Positions 1 to 12,200 of a stretch of DNA of 64,000 nucleotides are shown here, piece by piece. Origin of the DNA: Hemicordylus capensis (Eukaryota > Chordata > Lepidosauria > Squamata > Cordylidae). The DNA lies in the NCBI RefSeq assembly GCF_027244095.1, contig NC_069658.1, positions 263,136,687 through 263,200,686 of the forward strand, given 5' to 3'. The notes below the pieces were generated by a model that ran no database searches, had not been told where the DNA came from, and saw nothing but the letters and a program-made list of their open reading frames with translations. The position numbers and the translations under genes are program-made. Each line of letters starts with the position of its first letter. The first letter of the stretch is position 1.

Positions 1-1200
1 GGCCTATATATTCCAGTTTTCATCCTCTCAGAATGAATGTGTGGTGCCCATGAGCTGAATAGCATATGGGCTACATGGTTTGCTCACATTCCATTCAAAG
101 AGAGGGCAGGGGAGGGTTACCTTGTAGTGTGACAGAACAGTGGTTTGTGTCTGTCCTTTAATCACAAAACAGTTTTTAAAAAATAGAATAAAAGCAATGC
201 AACTTTGGGTACTGTGGTTAAGAACATGGCTGTGTGAGGAGGCAGCTGTTAGGAGTTCTTCTGCCCCCTTTGCAATGGCTTACATACTGTGCACTTAGTA
301 TGTGTTCCCAGTGGTAGTAGTGTCACAGCAGTGATTGCTCACTCCTGAAAGAGGCATGCAGCAGCCTCATTTTCCCAAGCTGCACAGACATGGTGTTCAG
401 TGGCTTGGAAGCAGCGCCTGCGCTCCCTGTTCTAGACTGTAATCCATTGTGTTACATACACATGCTCTTGGACTGGGTATATAGAGGGTATTATAAAATA
501 ATCCATTAGGTAAGACCACTGTTTCCCTTTATTCCAAAAATGGGGCATAGAGTTCAAAATGAGAGTGATTAAAGAATGAATTGTGACAGCAGCTTGAACA
601 CCCAAAGCAAATGCTATACTCGACTGAAAACCAATCTTGCACACCCCTGTGACCTGGTTGCCTCTTTGAATAAGGAGGGACATCAACCCTTTTTCTGGGT
701 TACAGGAGGAGAATTATGGTTGCCTTTGTCCATGAAAATGTTTCAGGGCTTATGTGAGGGGCTGGCACATCAAAGGCTTAACCTCCATTCCATTATCTTG
801 GTTCTCTCACGCCAATATGCCAAATGTGCATGTGTGAGAAATGCTGAAGAGTATTATATTTTTAAAAGAGTTCCCTGAAAGTAAAAAAGGCTTGACCATT
901 TGCTTTGGAGCTGGTTTTCTTCCTGACCTTCCACAATGCTTGTTATGGCAAACCGTTTTGTGTGCTGAAGCTTGCTTCCCCCATTGGACAAAGGTTTAGT
1001 CTTTAACACACAGCAGGCACACATGTTTTTGGACTGTACCACTGGTGCAGCTGGGTGGTGGTTAAGATGACTGAGTGTCATCCCGATGTGAAAAGATCCT
1101 TTTCCAAGTAGTGTAGTTTGCTTTTCTTCCGCATGGAAGAATGTGCAGCCTTGTCATACTACAAGCGCAGTCTACTACTACTAAGGATAGTGTTATACCT
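1..1200. other. No gene recognised
   Basis: Moderate GC, short open frames only, with no recognisable protein motif, tRNA or clear repeat ends. The first sign of a known repeat is a LINE-type tail near 1205. I cannot exclude old, decayed repeats here. Confidence 0.5.
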
Positions 1201-1204
1201 TAGT

Positions 1205-2575
1205 ATATTTATGTATTTGAACTTCTATGACCTAAGGCTTTAGGTGATTCACAAAGATAAACACACTAAAACTGTTAAACAGCAGTTTAAAGCATTCAAA
1301 GATTACAAAAAGCCTGGCTGGAAAAATGTGTCTTAAGGGCTCTTTTGAAGACTGGCAAAGATGTTAAACCACTTATGTCTACGTGGAGTGCATTCCACAG
1401 CCTAGGAGCGACTACAGAGAAGGCCTGCTCCTGAATTGTCACAGAGATGAGTCAGCGGCATAGAGACAGATCTCAATGTATAGTGGGGATCCTGCAGAAG
1501 ATGGTGCTCTCCTAGGTAATCCAGCCCTAAGCCATTTAAGGCTTTAAAGATATTTACTACGTTTATATCCCGCTCTTTCTCTGAGGAGCTCAGAGCAGCA
1601 TATGTGGTTATTTTTATCCAGCATATAATCACCAGCGCACTCTATTTTGCCCAGAAACCTATTGGTAGCCAAAGCAATGGCTTTTGAACAGGTATGATAC
1701 CGTCTCTCTAAGCCACCTCAGAGACCAATTTAGCTGCTGCATTTTGAACCAACTGAAGTTTCTGAAATACATGCAAAGGCAGCCCCAAGTAGAATGCATT
1801 GCAATAGTCAAGCCTAGAGGTTACCAGAGAGTGCACTGCACTTCTGAGATCACTATCTTCACGGAATGGACACAGCTGTTGTACTAACTCAAGGTGATAT
1901 AAAGTGCTCCTGGCCATAGCCTCAACCTGAGAAACCAGAGTGAGGCCTGGGTCCAGAGGCACTCCCAAACTCCATACCTGTTGTTTTTTTTTGGGGGGGG
2001 GTGCGTGCATGCACACGTGGGGGGGATTCTATCCAGAACAGGAAGAGTTCTTGTGTCCCTTGAACCCTTATCATGAGTATCTCTGTTTTGCTTGGATTTG
2101 AGCTTCAATTTATCCCTCATCTAGTCAATTAGTGCCTGTAGGCAGGCATTTAGTTGGGTTATGCCATATCCTGATGCTGATGATGTCGATGTCATGGAGA
2201 AATAGATTTGGGTGTCATTGGCATATTGATAGCACCCTGCTCCAAATGCCCTGATCTCACCAGTGGTTTCATATAGATGTTAATAAGCATCAAAGATAGG
2301 ATGGAGCCCCGAGGGGCACCATACAATAGCTCTTGTTTCAGAGAGCAATTATCTCCAAGTGACACCATCTGGAATATCCCTGAGAAATAGAAATGGAACC
2401 ACTGCAAAGTGGTACCACCTATTCCCAAGTCCCCTGGATGATCCAGGAGGATACCATGGTTAATACTATCAAAAGCTGCAGAAAGTTCCAAAAGAACCAA
2501 CAGAATCACATGCCCTCTGTCCATTCCCTGGTAGAGATCATCTATTAGGGTGATCAAGGGTCAACAATTCCTTCA
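1205..2575 (-). mobile_element. L2-clade LINE fragment (reverse transcriptase to 3' end)
   Basis: Read on the minus strand, about 2192-2557 encodes reverse transcriptase blocks of L2-like LINEs: a degraded SAAFDSINHGILLD block, then a GSILSLMLINIYMKPL block (the intact copy at 11444-11992 has GVPQGSILSPVLFNIYMKPL). Downstream, 1708-2016 gives SRLDYCNAFYLGLPL followed by KLQLVQNAAAKLV, the next conserved L2 block. Several frames are needed, so it is a dead copy. Near 1560 a short piece resembles the common SINE/LINE tail with a 'tatatcccgctc' core. It is older than the L2 copy at 9791-12335, judged by more disruption. Confidence 0.75.
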
Positions 2576-2650
2576 GCATTAAATTATGGGGGGGGGCATT
2601 TCTCCATATATTATTTAGTCCTTGAGGAGCTTAGAATATAAACTCCTTAC

Positions 2651-4163
2651 TAGGGTTGTGCGTTTTGTATTTTTTTCTGTATTGTTTTTGGCCCGAATCC
2701 GAAACACCCCAATTTTGTTTTTTATTCAAAATTGAAAAATCTGAATCCGAAATGTTTTGGATTTTAAAAAATGGCCTCGGGGGGGAACTAGTGGGTGGGG
2801 GTGGTAGTGCCTGATGGGTGGAAACTACCACCCAAGTTTCAGAGGAATTGGGCAAAGGGCTGATTTTGGGTGAATTTTTGAAGTATAGGATTTTTCCCAT
2901 AGGGAAGAATGGAGATTTCAGCAAAAATACAGCTTCATGTTGGGGGGAAAGGGGTGGCCCAGAGCAGAGTAGGGTGGGTGGTAGTGTCCAGTGGGGGCAA
3001 GAAAGCTGCCAGAAGTATTTCAAAGGAATTGGGCAGAGGGCTGATTTTTAAAGATGTAATGGAGTTTGCGCGTCTGTAAAGGTCTTCCCCATAGGGAATG
3101 ATGGACCTCCATAATTCCTGCCCCATAACTGCACTTGAGGGGGCACCAGGGTGGCCCAGAGCGAGTGGTGGTGTAGAGCACATAGGGTGCCAACCACCCA
3201 CATGGGTTGCTAACCCATGGGGTACTGGGTTCTGTTGTTTCTGAGATGTTTTGAGTGTAGATTCAGATTCTCTGGTAGCATATGAGAGTGGATTCATGGT
3301 TTGCCATTGAAAATCTCAGTTGCTACTTGATAATCTACACTCAGAACACCTCAGAAACAACAGAACCCAGCACCCCATGGGTTAGCAACCCATGGGGTTG
3401 GTTGGCACCCTATGTGCACTACACCACCACTTGCTCCCAGCCACGCCAGTACCCCCCAGGTGGAGTTATGGGACTGGTGAAACCTCCATTATTCCCTGGG
3501 GGGGGGGACCTTAAAGAAGCGTAAACTTCAATAACTCCTAAGAAATCAGCCCTTTCCTCAATTCCTTTGGAATCTGGGTGGCAGCAGGCACCCATTGGGG
3601 CACTACCACCTGAACCACTCTTCTGCCCCCAAAGCCTCCTTTCTGCCCCAAATCCACCCCAAATAACATCAACATCACACATCAACAACAGCAGAGCTTT
3701 GGAAGAAAATCAGGCAGATTTCCAAAGGTCATGCACATCCACATACACACAACAGTGTGAAACAACAACAATGAAATGCACACTGCCCCACTGGCCAATG
3801 AGGGTAAATGCACACTGCCCCACTAGCCAGTGAGGGTAAAATTTACCCTTAAATTTGCTTAAAAGGAATAAGGAGGCAATTGCCAGCAGATCAGCTAATG
3901 CTTTCGCTGGCCAATCTGCGGGCTGGAAGGGCTGGAAATTCAAACAGATGTCAAATCTCAAAATGGAGACTGAAGGAGAAAGACTTTTTGCAATTGCAAA
4001 ATGGAGTTCCAAAACAGCCGAAACAACAAAATGTTTTGTATCCGAAACAGGGACGTTTTGTTTTGGCTACAAAATTTTCTGTTTTGAGCATTGTGTGTTT
4101 TGTTTTGGCTACAAAACAGCTGAAATGGCCTGTTTTGTATCCGAAACGAAACGCACATCCCTA
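2651..4163. mobile_element. Large fold-back hAT-type element with 8-bp target duplication
   Basis: The element starts TAGGGTTGTGCG and ends CGCACATCCCTA. It is flanked on both sides by the perfect 8-bp duplication ctccttac (2643-2650 and 4164-4171). An 8-bp duplication and TAGGG-like ends fit the hAT superfamily. The interior folds back on itself around 3290: the stretch near 3170-3280 (containing 'catgggttgctaacccatgg') recurs inverted near 3320-3420. No transposase is visible, so it is non-autonomous. It interrupts an older repeat that resumes at 4172. TA-rich outer arms (about 2660-2760 and 4010-4150) share a 'ttttgtatccgaaac' theme. Confidence 0.85.
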
Positions 4164-4171
4164 CTCCTTAC

Positions 4172-4360
4172 ATAGAAAAACACACAAATAGTCCCCTGTC
4201 CCCAAAGGGCATACAGTCTAAAAAGAAACCTAAGGTAGATATCAGCAACAGCCAATGGGGTGATGCTGTGCTGGGGTTGCATAGGGCCAGTTACTCTCCC
4301 CCATTAAATATAAGCAAATCACCACTTCAAAAGGTGTCTCTTTGCTCAATTAGCAGGGGC
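4172..4360. repeat. Unclassified interspersed repeat (copy 1)
   Basis: Shares a long run of similarity with 30815-31060: both contain 'agtctaaaaagaaa' or a close variant, then 'cagcaacagcca', 'gatgctgtgctggggat' and a block ending near 'tctctttgctc'. The two copies are diverged. The left end of this copy lies before the hAT element, near 2605-2642, so the repeat was already in place when that element inserted. The class is not certain; it may be a LINE 3' region. Confidence 0.5.
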
Positions 4361-4639
4361 CAGTATTACATGGCTGGTACAGTTCTTGAAAAATTTGCTA
4401 CCTCATCATCATTTGAGGTAGGCCAGAGTGCCAGCTACAAAAATGGGAGACCTGTGTTCAAATCCCACTCAAGCTGAACCATGTGGGTTAAGATTGCTCT
4501 TATTTTGTCCCCCATCCCAGTTCTGTGCCTTCTAAACAGCTTCACGACTAGTGCTTCTTCCACCAGTGCACTTCTATGCTGCATGGGAGGGAGGGAGGGA
4601 GGGGAAGAGAGCTACACTACTCAGACATGAGCCCCAAGG

Positions 4640-5488
4640 TAGGGATGTGCATGGTCCGGAGCGGTCCGGACCGGCACTGAAGGGGGGTCTCCCTTTAAGG
4701 GCGGGGAGGGTTTACTTACCCCTCCCGCCGCTTTGCCCCCTCCAGCGCCCGTATTCTTAGTAGAAGCCGCCCCTTCTGCCTCCTCCAGTGCCAATGCCGC
4801 CTGGGCGCGCGCGCGGCTTTGCTTTTAAAAGTTCCTTTTGCTGGCGCTGAGGGATTAAACACCAAACAGAAGCCGGCAGAGCACCGCGCCGGCCGGCGGC
4901 TCCCCCATGCTCAGCCGCCCAGCAGCCACTGAGAACGCCCAGAGAGGACGCGCCGTCGCCATCGCCGACGCGCCGCGGCCCCCAGGCAACCCTAACTTCC
5001 GGCTTCCATGCGACTTCCCCCAGCATACAGAGTGGCAGAATGCAGCCACTCTGTATGCTGGGGGAAGTCGCATGGAAGCCGGAAGTTAGGGTTGCCTGGG
5101 GGCCGCGGCGCGTCGGCGATGGCGACGGCGCGTCCTCTCTGGGCGTTCTCAGTGGCTGCTGGGCGGCTGAGCATGGGGGAGCCGCCGGCCGGCGCGGTGC
5201 TCTGCCGGCTTCTGTTTGGTGTTTAATCCCTCAGCGCCAGCAAAAGGAACTTTTAAAAGCAAAGCCGCGCGCGCGCCCAGGCGGCATTGGCACTGGAGGA
5301 GGCAGAAGGGGCGGCTTCTACTAAGAATACGGGCGCTGGAGGGGGCAAAGCGGCGGGAGGGGTAAGTAAACCCTCCCCGCCCTTAAGGGGAGACCCCCCA
5401 CCCGAACCGAACCGGCCAGGGGACAGACCGGTCCGGACAGTTCGGAGGCCTTTGCAATGGCCTCCGAACCGGTCCGGACTCATCTCTA
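4640..5488. mobile_element. Long near-perfect palindromic hAT-type element
   Basis: Two arms, about 4640-5036 and 5045-5488, are inverted copies separated by an 8-nt loop. Open frames of 89 aa on opposite arms read identically, so the inner 270 bp or more of each arm are essentially identical. The termini are TAGGGATGTGC at the left and CATCTCTA at the right. The perfect 8-bp duplication ccccaagg occurs at 4632-4639 and 5489-5496, typical of hAT insertion. The arms are GC-rich with CpG-dense stretches. No transposase is seen. The high arm identity implies a young insertion or arm-to-arm gene conversion. Confidence 0.9.
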
Positions 5489-5496
5489 CCCCAAGG

Positions 5497-6470
5497 CTCT
5501 TGCCAAACCAGCAGCTTTCCTCATCAACCCACATATTGCTGAAGTAACTTTGTTGATTTATGAAAGATGGTATATAAATCTATCCTAGGACAGAATAATC
5601 CAGTACTTCTGTGTCACAGAAGTTCCCCAGCTGAAACTGCGGTGCCCGCTGTTCAGAAGTGGCTAGTCTGAGGGTGCAGCCGGTATACTAGCACTCTTGC
5701 CATCACTTGCCCATCCAAGGGCAGGGCTGGGTCCAAGGTGAATCCTACACCTGCTTGCTGTTTGTTCAAACAACCACCCTGCCACTGCATGAGAAGGGAT
5801 GTGGTGAGAGGGCATCGGAATGGCTGCAAAGAAGTCATGAAGCACGCTCTGTGTGGATCTGAACTGGGCCGCTGCCGATTGCTAAATTACTTGTTCATGT
5901 CCCAGGAACTTCTTGGCATGGACTACCATTCAGCCTTCATATCTCCTTTCCAGGCAGTGCAGCATACCCAGGGGCATAGCGAGGGGAGAGGGGGTCTGTT
6001 TGCCCCTCTCTCTAGCAGCCCCTTGGAATGAGGGAGATGATGGAGATGAGGGTTGGAGCTGGGGGGCCCCATGTTCTTTGAACCCATCCACCCAAATTAT
6101 AGCGACACTCCTGAGCAGGCCTTTCTCTTCATTGCTGTGATCATGTTATCCCTCTTCTTAAGCAGCTATGCTGCCTGCAGATTATGCTCTCTGGTCTCTT
6201 GTAGCTTTCTTAAAGTGTTCGGCATAGACTATCTCATTTCCCATCTTCCTCTCCACAAGTTCTTCATTCTGCAGGAACAGTCTGCTCTTCGACCCTTAGA
6301 CCATTTGTGCAACCCAGGTATTATGCACCCACATCTTAGCCTTGGCATATGACTCCCACATTTATTCAGAAGGCAAATAGTGCCTGCATGTTACAGAAGG
6401 GAAAGAGAGATGTGCTGCTTACCCCCACCAACTTCTTCTAAAGAAATTACAGGACAATATATCATATTAT
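5497..6470. other. No gene recognised
   Basis: Single-copy-looking sequence with short open frames and no protein motif I recognise. Nothing here resembles a tRNA, a LINE tail or inverted-repeat ends. Confidence 0.5.
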
Positions 6471-6474
6471 CAGA

Positions 6475-6735
6475 TTTGTGGTTTTTAAAAAATGTATACC
6501 TGGTATTTCTCCAACAGATTCAAGGCAGTTTAAAAAAATCAATACATTAAGCACAATTACAGAATATTAACCCATAAAAATTAAAAAATTAGCATACCAA
6601 AAAGTCATTAACACAATACCTCCAGATCTTTAACAAATTTAAAAACTTGATAGAGGTGTTTTTTGGTCTGGTGCCAAAAAGCATCCAGGGTGGGAGGCCA
6701 TTCAGTCTCAGGTGGAGGGTGTTACTGCTGAAAAG
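6475..6735 (-). repeat. Probable LINE 3'-end fragment
   Basis: On the minus strand this A/T-rich stretch resembles the 3' untranslated tail of the L2/CR1-like LINEs elsewhere in the window ('aaactgcc' before 'tgttggagaaataccagg', with long T-rich runs). It is diverged and interrupted by the MITE that starts at 6736. Confidence 0.4.
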
Positions 6736-6883
6736 CAGGGGCGTAACTACCATAAGGCAAGGGGAGGCAGCTGCCTGGGGGCCCCCAAAGGCAAGTCAAA
6801 TGTGAAGTGAGTGTGTGTGTATCAGCGAGGGGCCCATTTTAAAATTTTGTCTCTGGGCCCACTCCAGCTTTGTTACGCCCCTG
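6736..6883. mobile_element. Small hAT MITE with perfect 8-bp target duplication
   Basis: Terminal inverted repeats CAGGGGCGTAAC and GTTACGCCCCTG enclose 148 bp. The flanks are the perfect duplication ctgaaaag (6728-6735, 6884-6891). The ends and 8-bp duplication are diagnostic of hAT-type MITEs. A second, truncated copy in the opposite orientation lies at 61874-61992. Confidence 0.88.
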
Positions 6884-7224
6884 CTGAAAAGGTCTGGAGC
6901 TCCAACAGGTTTTACCGTGGGTTTCCTGTGAGGCTTTACTGTGAGTTTGAAGTTGCCCCCAAAGATCAACACAAAAAGTTGATTTTTTTTTAACCCTGTG
7001 TGTAAATCAGGCTATACTCTAACGCACAATGGAAAACCCAAATTGTGTGTGAAGTGCTCCCTGATCGCTCGCAGGGACTTCAGGGTAAATTTGGCTGATA
7101 TATGAATGCACACTTCCATTCTAGATTAGATGTGAACTAAAAGCCAGGTGTGAAAAACTTCTCAATGGGTGTTTGCTATATGTCAGAAAGACCAGGCACT
7201 CAAAACAGGCTCAAATGGCCATCG

Positions 7225-7620
7225 GAGGATGAGGCGGCACATAAGTAAAGTGACAATCCTTCAACTCACGACCAAGACAATGTAGGTAAGGTAAGCAGCA
7301 GTGCCTTGAATTGGGCCTGAGAGAAAACAGCCAGCACGCACAACTAGCACAAGATTAGTGTGGTCCCAACAAGTCCTGGTTATGTGTTGGGCTGCCATAG
7401 TTTGCACCAGCTGCAGCTTCCAAACGCTTTTAAAAGGCAGGATCATGTAAGGCATTTTGCAGTAATCTAAACCGCAAGTGACAAGCACAAGCCTCAGTCC
7501 CACTTTTAACCTGTAATAGTAGTTGAATTATATGGCAGGGCTCGGGGCTGTCATAAGCCAACATCTCCCAGTTACAGTATCCCCAACTTGCAATATGGGG
7601 TAATAAAATATTGGCATTGG
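7225..7620 (-). repeat. Degraded L2/CR1-like LINE fragment
   Basis: The minus-strand translation of 7261-7503 contains GLDYCKMPYMILPF followed by WKLQLVQTMAAQHI. This matches the DYCNALYVGLPL...KLQLVQNAAARL block of the L2 copies at 10945-11439 and 1708-2016. Only this block is clear. Confidence 0.5.
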
Positions 7621-7624
7621 TGGA

Positions 7625-7700
7625 CAGAGGTACACCTAGGTAGTTTTGGAGCCTCCATTTTCCCGCCCCTCCCCCCCCCATCAAGTTAAGCTTCATTTGC

Positions 7701-7747
<47 letters not shown>

Positions 7748-8077
7748 GGGTACTTTTAACACATGGGTTCTTGACGACATAAACAGAAACTCACAAGAAT
7801 GCAACAATATAACACAGGTATATTTATGCAAATATGCATTAGCAGAAACATTTCAACGCGCAACTGAACATATTCCCATCCCACATTTCTTCCCCCACTC
7901 CCAGCTCTGTCTCCAAAGCACAGGTCACAATCACACTTGGCCGCCTCGTGCTGCTCAGGCCAGCAGCACAGCACAACGACCACACCACCCAGCACAGGCT
8001 AAAGAGGATTTGGGGGCCCCCAAGGGCTGTGGGGGCCCTGGTCTTCAGACCGAAGTCCAGAGGTAAGAGTGCCTCTG
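7625..8077. mobile_element. MITE of the CAGAGG-ended family (copy A)
   Basis: Starts CAGAGGTACACCTAGGTAG and ends AGAGTGCCTCTG. It shares the inner 'gggggcccccaagg...ggccctgg' block with the copies at 16290-16560 and 51935-52128. No convincing target duplication is seen here, although the other two copies have one. It is enlarged by a CA microsatellite and other inner sequence. Confidence 0.6.
7703..7744. repeat. (AC)n microsatellite
   Basis: About 21 uninterrupted AC units inside the MITE at 7625-8077. Confidence 0.95.
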
Positions 8078-8134
8078 GTCAGGGTAAAATGTTTAAACAC
8101 ACATTTCATCCCTGCCCCCCAAGACTTAAGTTAG

Positions 8135-8542
8135 AAAGAGGCGAGCATTCGCTGCCGTCTTTGCTTCGCCATAAGCCCCACAGCCTGCTAAGATCATCTG
8201 GAGAGGTTTGCCTGCGGCTGCCATCAACTCATCTGGTGGCTACTTGGGAACGGGGTCTTCTCCGTTGCAGCCCCAGGACTTTGGAATGCGCTCCCTGTTG
8301 AAATAAGAGCCTCCCCATCTCTGGCAATTTTTAGAAAGGCACTGAAGACACATTTATTCACCCAGGCTTTTAATTAGGTTTATAGTTTTAAATAATGTTA
8401 ATACTGGGTTTTAAATGTTTTTAATCTTTTACATGTTTTTAATTGTTAGTTGATTTAATGTTTTAGACCATTTTCATTGTAAACCCCCCAGAGATGCAAG
8501 TTTTGGGCGGTATAGAAATATTGTAAATAAAATAAAATAAAA
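8135..8542 (+). mobile_element. L2-clade LINE 3' end
   Basis: Plus-strand sequence encodes the end of the L2 reverse transcriptase polyprotein (compare RLPSTHLVATWERGL with the block RLQLPPTRLVATQRWAFSAAAP seen on the other strand near 10100). It is followed by the 3' tail 'gggcggtatagaaat' and an A-rich 'aaataaaataaaa' end. The tail lies less than 300 bp before the TRIM A start codon. Confidence 0.8.
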
Positions 8543-8824
8543 AGCATCCTGGAGCTGAATCAGAGCCATGCTAAAATTTTGGCTCTCTCCTTTGATTTGT
8601 ACGGACAGCTCAAATCTCACTTTCGCCTGGTTTCCCCAGTGTAAACCTATCCTCCTTTCCCTATCCAGACAGTCAGTTGGATTGTCACTCTAGTTTTTTC
8701 CTTATTTTTCCGGAACTCAAAAGCCGGCCGTTTCGGAAACACCCACTCCCTGGCCGTGCCGTAAGAATGCTTCTGAGCGAAGGGAAAACGAAACTTACCG
8801 ACACACAGTCGGGTGGAGACAGCC

Positions 8825-9262
8825 ATGGCTGCTGCTGCCGCTGCCGCCGCGGCCAGCTCTGGGAAGGCTCTTGCAGAGGGGCTCTGCTGCTTCCTCTGCC
8901 ACGCGCTTTTCACGGAGCCGGTGTCCATCGACTGCGGGCACAGTTTCTGCCGGGCGTGTATAGCTCAGCAGTGGGGGGAGCGGGAGGACGCGGACTTCTC
9001 CTGCCCCCAGTGTGGAGAAAGAGCCCTGAAGAGAAAGTTCTGGCCCAACAAGGAGCTGGAGAACGTGGCAGAAATCGCCAAACGCATGAAGCTGGAGAAG
9101 GCCGCGGCGGGGGAGAGCGAGTGCGAGATGCACCCGCAGCAGCCCCTGAGCCTTTTCTGCAAAGATGAGCAGAAACTGCTGTGCTCAGCTTGTACTACTG
9201 AATCTAAGGACCACGCCTCGCATGTTGTGGTAACTGCTGAGGAAGCTGCCCAGGACCTTAAG
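8825..9262 (+). CDS. TRIM A exon 1 (RING and B-box)
   Basis: 146 codons, ending phase 0 at AAQDLK before the donor GTAGGA. It carries the complete RING and B-box 2. The upstream in-frame GTG at 8813 is a less likely start than the ATG at 8825. A CpG-rich stretch surrounds the start. Confidence 0.9.
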
Positions 9263-12200
9263 GTAGGACATCTTCAAAGCCATCTTCTGGGCGGCCCCCA
9301 TCACTTCTTGTATTTATTCAGACCTATGGAGAATGAGACAACCTGCTAATAGAAACTGGGCAAATTTTATTTATTTATTTAAGATATTTCAATACCGCCC
9401 AAAACTTGCTTCTCTGGGCAGTTTACAATTAAAATAATTAATAAAAGTCTGTTTTAAATAATTGAAAACATCAAATCAATTAACAATAAAAAATAATTGA
9501 AAACATTAAAAACCCATTATTAAAAATATTAAAACTATAAATCTAATTAAAAGCCTGGGTGAATAAATGCGTCTTCAGTTCCGTGCCTTTTAAAAAGTTG
9601 CCAGAGAGGGGGAGGCTCTTATTTCAACAGGGAGCGCATTCCAAAGTCCAGGGGCAGCAATGGAGAAGGTCCATCCCTGTGTAGCCGCCAAACGAGTTGG
9701 CGGCAACCGCTGATGAACCTCTATAGATGGTTTTAACAGGCGGTGGGGCTCATGGCAAAGAAGATGTTCTCTCAAATATACAAGAGAACAACTTATTTAT
9801 TTATTTATTTATTTATTTATATCAAATTTGTACACCACCCCAAACTTTCGTCTCTGGGCGGTTAACAATAACATAAAACCAATTAAAAACATATACAAAA
9901 AACTTAAAAACAATTTAAAAGTAAACCAGATATTAAAACCCCCCATTTTTTTTTTTTTTTAGGAAGCTGAGAAAGCTTGGGCGAAAAGATGGGTTTTAAG
10001 GTGTTTTTTGAAAATTGCCAGAGATGGGGAGGATCGTATCTCAGCAGGGAGCGCATTCCACAATCTCGGGGCAGCAGCCGAGAAAGCCCATCTCTGTGTA
10101 GCTACCAAACGAGTTGGCGGTAATTGGAGACGGACCTCCTGAGATGACCTCAACAGGCGGTGGGGCTTGTAGTGAAGAAGACTCTCTCCTAGATACCCAG
10201 GGCCTAAGCTGTTTAGGGCTTTATAAGTTACTAGTATTTTTAAGCCCGTTAAAATAACGGGCGCTAGTAGGGTGCCCGGGCCGGACCCGCCCTCATTGTC
10301 TCTCCCCCCCCCACCATGTACCCTATGGCGTACTTCGTGGAGAGTTTCTGGGTAAGGAACACTGTCCTCACCGGCGCCTCCCCTCTCCCCACCCCCGCAG
10401 GGCTGAGGGGGCCGGATTGTGTCATGCACAATGGAAGGGGAGTGGGGCGGGGGGGGGAGAGGAGAGGAGACCGGGCTTCGGTGGCAGGGCGAGCCGGGGC
10501 CGCCTGCGACGTCCCTTCCCCGGCTTCTGCGCCATCTCCGGGGCAGGGCTTGGGCGTGCCATTGTGGTGGTTGCTGCGGCGGGCGCCGCTTTTCTACTCT
10601 GGGGAAGGGAACTTGCCGGGGACCCACCAGAGGGGGCGCCGGCCCTTGGGGCCAATGCCTGCTGCTCCTGCTCCTGAGGAATGAGGCGCCGGACTTCAGG
10701 GCAGCGCCGGGGTCCTGCTCCTTAGGCCAGTCTCGCCGTGTGGCTCTTGCCGGGAGCGCCTCGCTGAGGTTACTGTCCCGGATGGGGAAAAACTGGGGCA
10801 CCTGCTCCGGCATCCTGGTAACCGCTGCTCCTGCCGCCGAAGGGGCTCGCTTGGCGGAGGCTTCGATTCGAAGCGACCCGTCCCGAGTGGTGGCGCCTTG
10901 CAGTGGGGCAAGGTTGCATGGGATTGAATGGATATTTGGGGATATCAGAGAGGGAATGGATATTTCTGCCCTCCCCGGCCCCTGCTTCTCCTCCTCCCGG
11001 ACCAGACCGGGACCCAACATGGCCGCCTGGTGCCTGCGGCTGGATCTTTCTCGGACGTTCTGGGCATGCGCTCCGTGCATGCCCAGAACGGCCGAGAAAG
11101 ACACGGGCGCAGAGACACGGGCGCACACCCAAGCCTTTTATTATAGAGGATAACTAGCACTTTGTATTTTGTCCAGAAACCTATTGGCAGCCAGTGTAGC
11201 CCCATCAGTAAAGGAGTAACATGGTCACTCCGAGATGACCCAGAGACCAACCTGGCTGCCGCGTTCTGAACCAACTGAAGTTTCCGGACTATGTACAAAG
11301 GCAGCCCCACGTAGAGCGCATTACAGAAGTCAAGTCTGGAGGTCACCAACAGATGTATCACTGTTTTGAGGTCATTGATCTCGAGAAATGGGCGCAGCTG
11401 GCGTATCAGCCGGAGCTGATAGAAAGCACCCCTGGCCACCGCTTCAACCTGAGAAACCAGGGGGAGGTGTGAATCCAGAAGTACTCCCAGACTGTGAACC
11501 TATTCCTTTTGGGGAAGCATGACCCCCATCTAGAACAGGCAGATCAAAATCGTCTCTAGAGTTCTGACCCTGCACAATAAGTACCTTCGTCTTATCTGAA
11601 CTCAGCTTCAGTTTATTCTCCCTCATCCAGCCCATTACTGCTTCCAGGCAGGCATTTAGGGAGGATATGCCAGCTCCTGAAGAAGTTGACATGGAGAAGT
11701 AGATCTGGGTGTCATCAGCGTACTGGTAACACTCAGCTCCAAATCCCCTGATGATCTCTCCCAGCGGTTTCATGTAGATGTTAAAAAGCACTGGAGAAAG
11801 TATGGAGCCTTGAGGGACACCATACTTAAGCTCAGATTTCAAGGAGCAACAGTCTCCAATCGACACCATCTGGAATCTGTCCGAGAGGTAGGAGCGAAAC
11901 CACTGTAAAACAGTGCCTCCCACCCGCAACACCCTCAGACGTTCCAGAAGGATACTATGGTTGATAGTATCAAAAACCATAGAGAGGAACACAGGAAGCT
12001 GCCATATACTGAGTCAGACCATTGGTCTATCTAGCTCAGTATTGTCTTCACAGACTGGCAGTGGCTTCTCCAAGGTTGCAGGCAGGAATCTCTCTCAGCC
12101 CTATCTTGGAGAAGCCAGAGAGGGAACTTGAAACCTTCTGCTCTTCTCAGAGCGGCTCCATCCCCTGAGGGGAATATCTTACAGTGCTCACACTTCTAGT

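Noticed and set aside
8677-9168. 163-codon plus-strand frame over TRIM A exon 1
   Set aside because: Frame-shifted shadow of the RING exon. The overlapping frame at 8825 has the full RING and B-box.
9959-11128. 389-codon minus-strand open frame
   Set aside because: It joins the L2 LINE C-terminus with the GC-rich Helitron interior. The frame crosses an insertion boundary by chance and has no single-gene origin.
10419-11153. 244-codon plus-strand open frame
   Set aside because: Lies wholly inside the Helitron cargo. GC-rich sequence favours long stop-free stretches, and no protein motif is visible.
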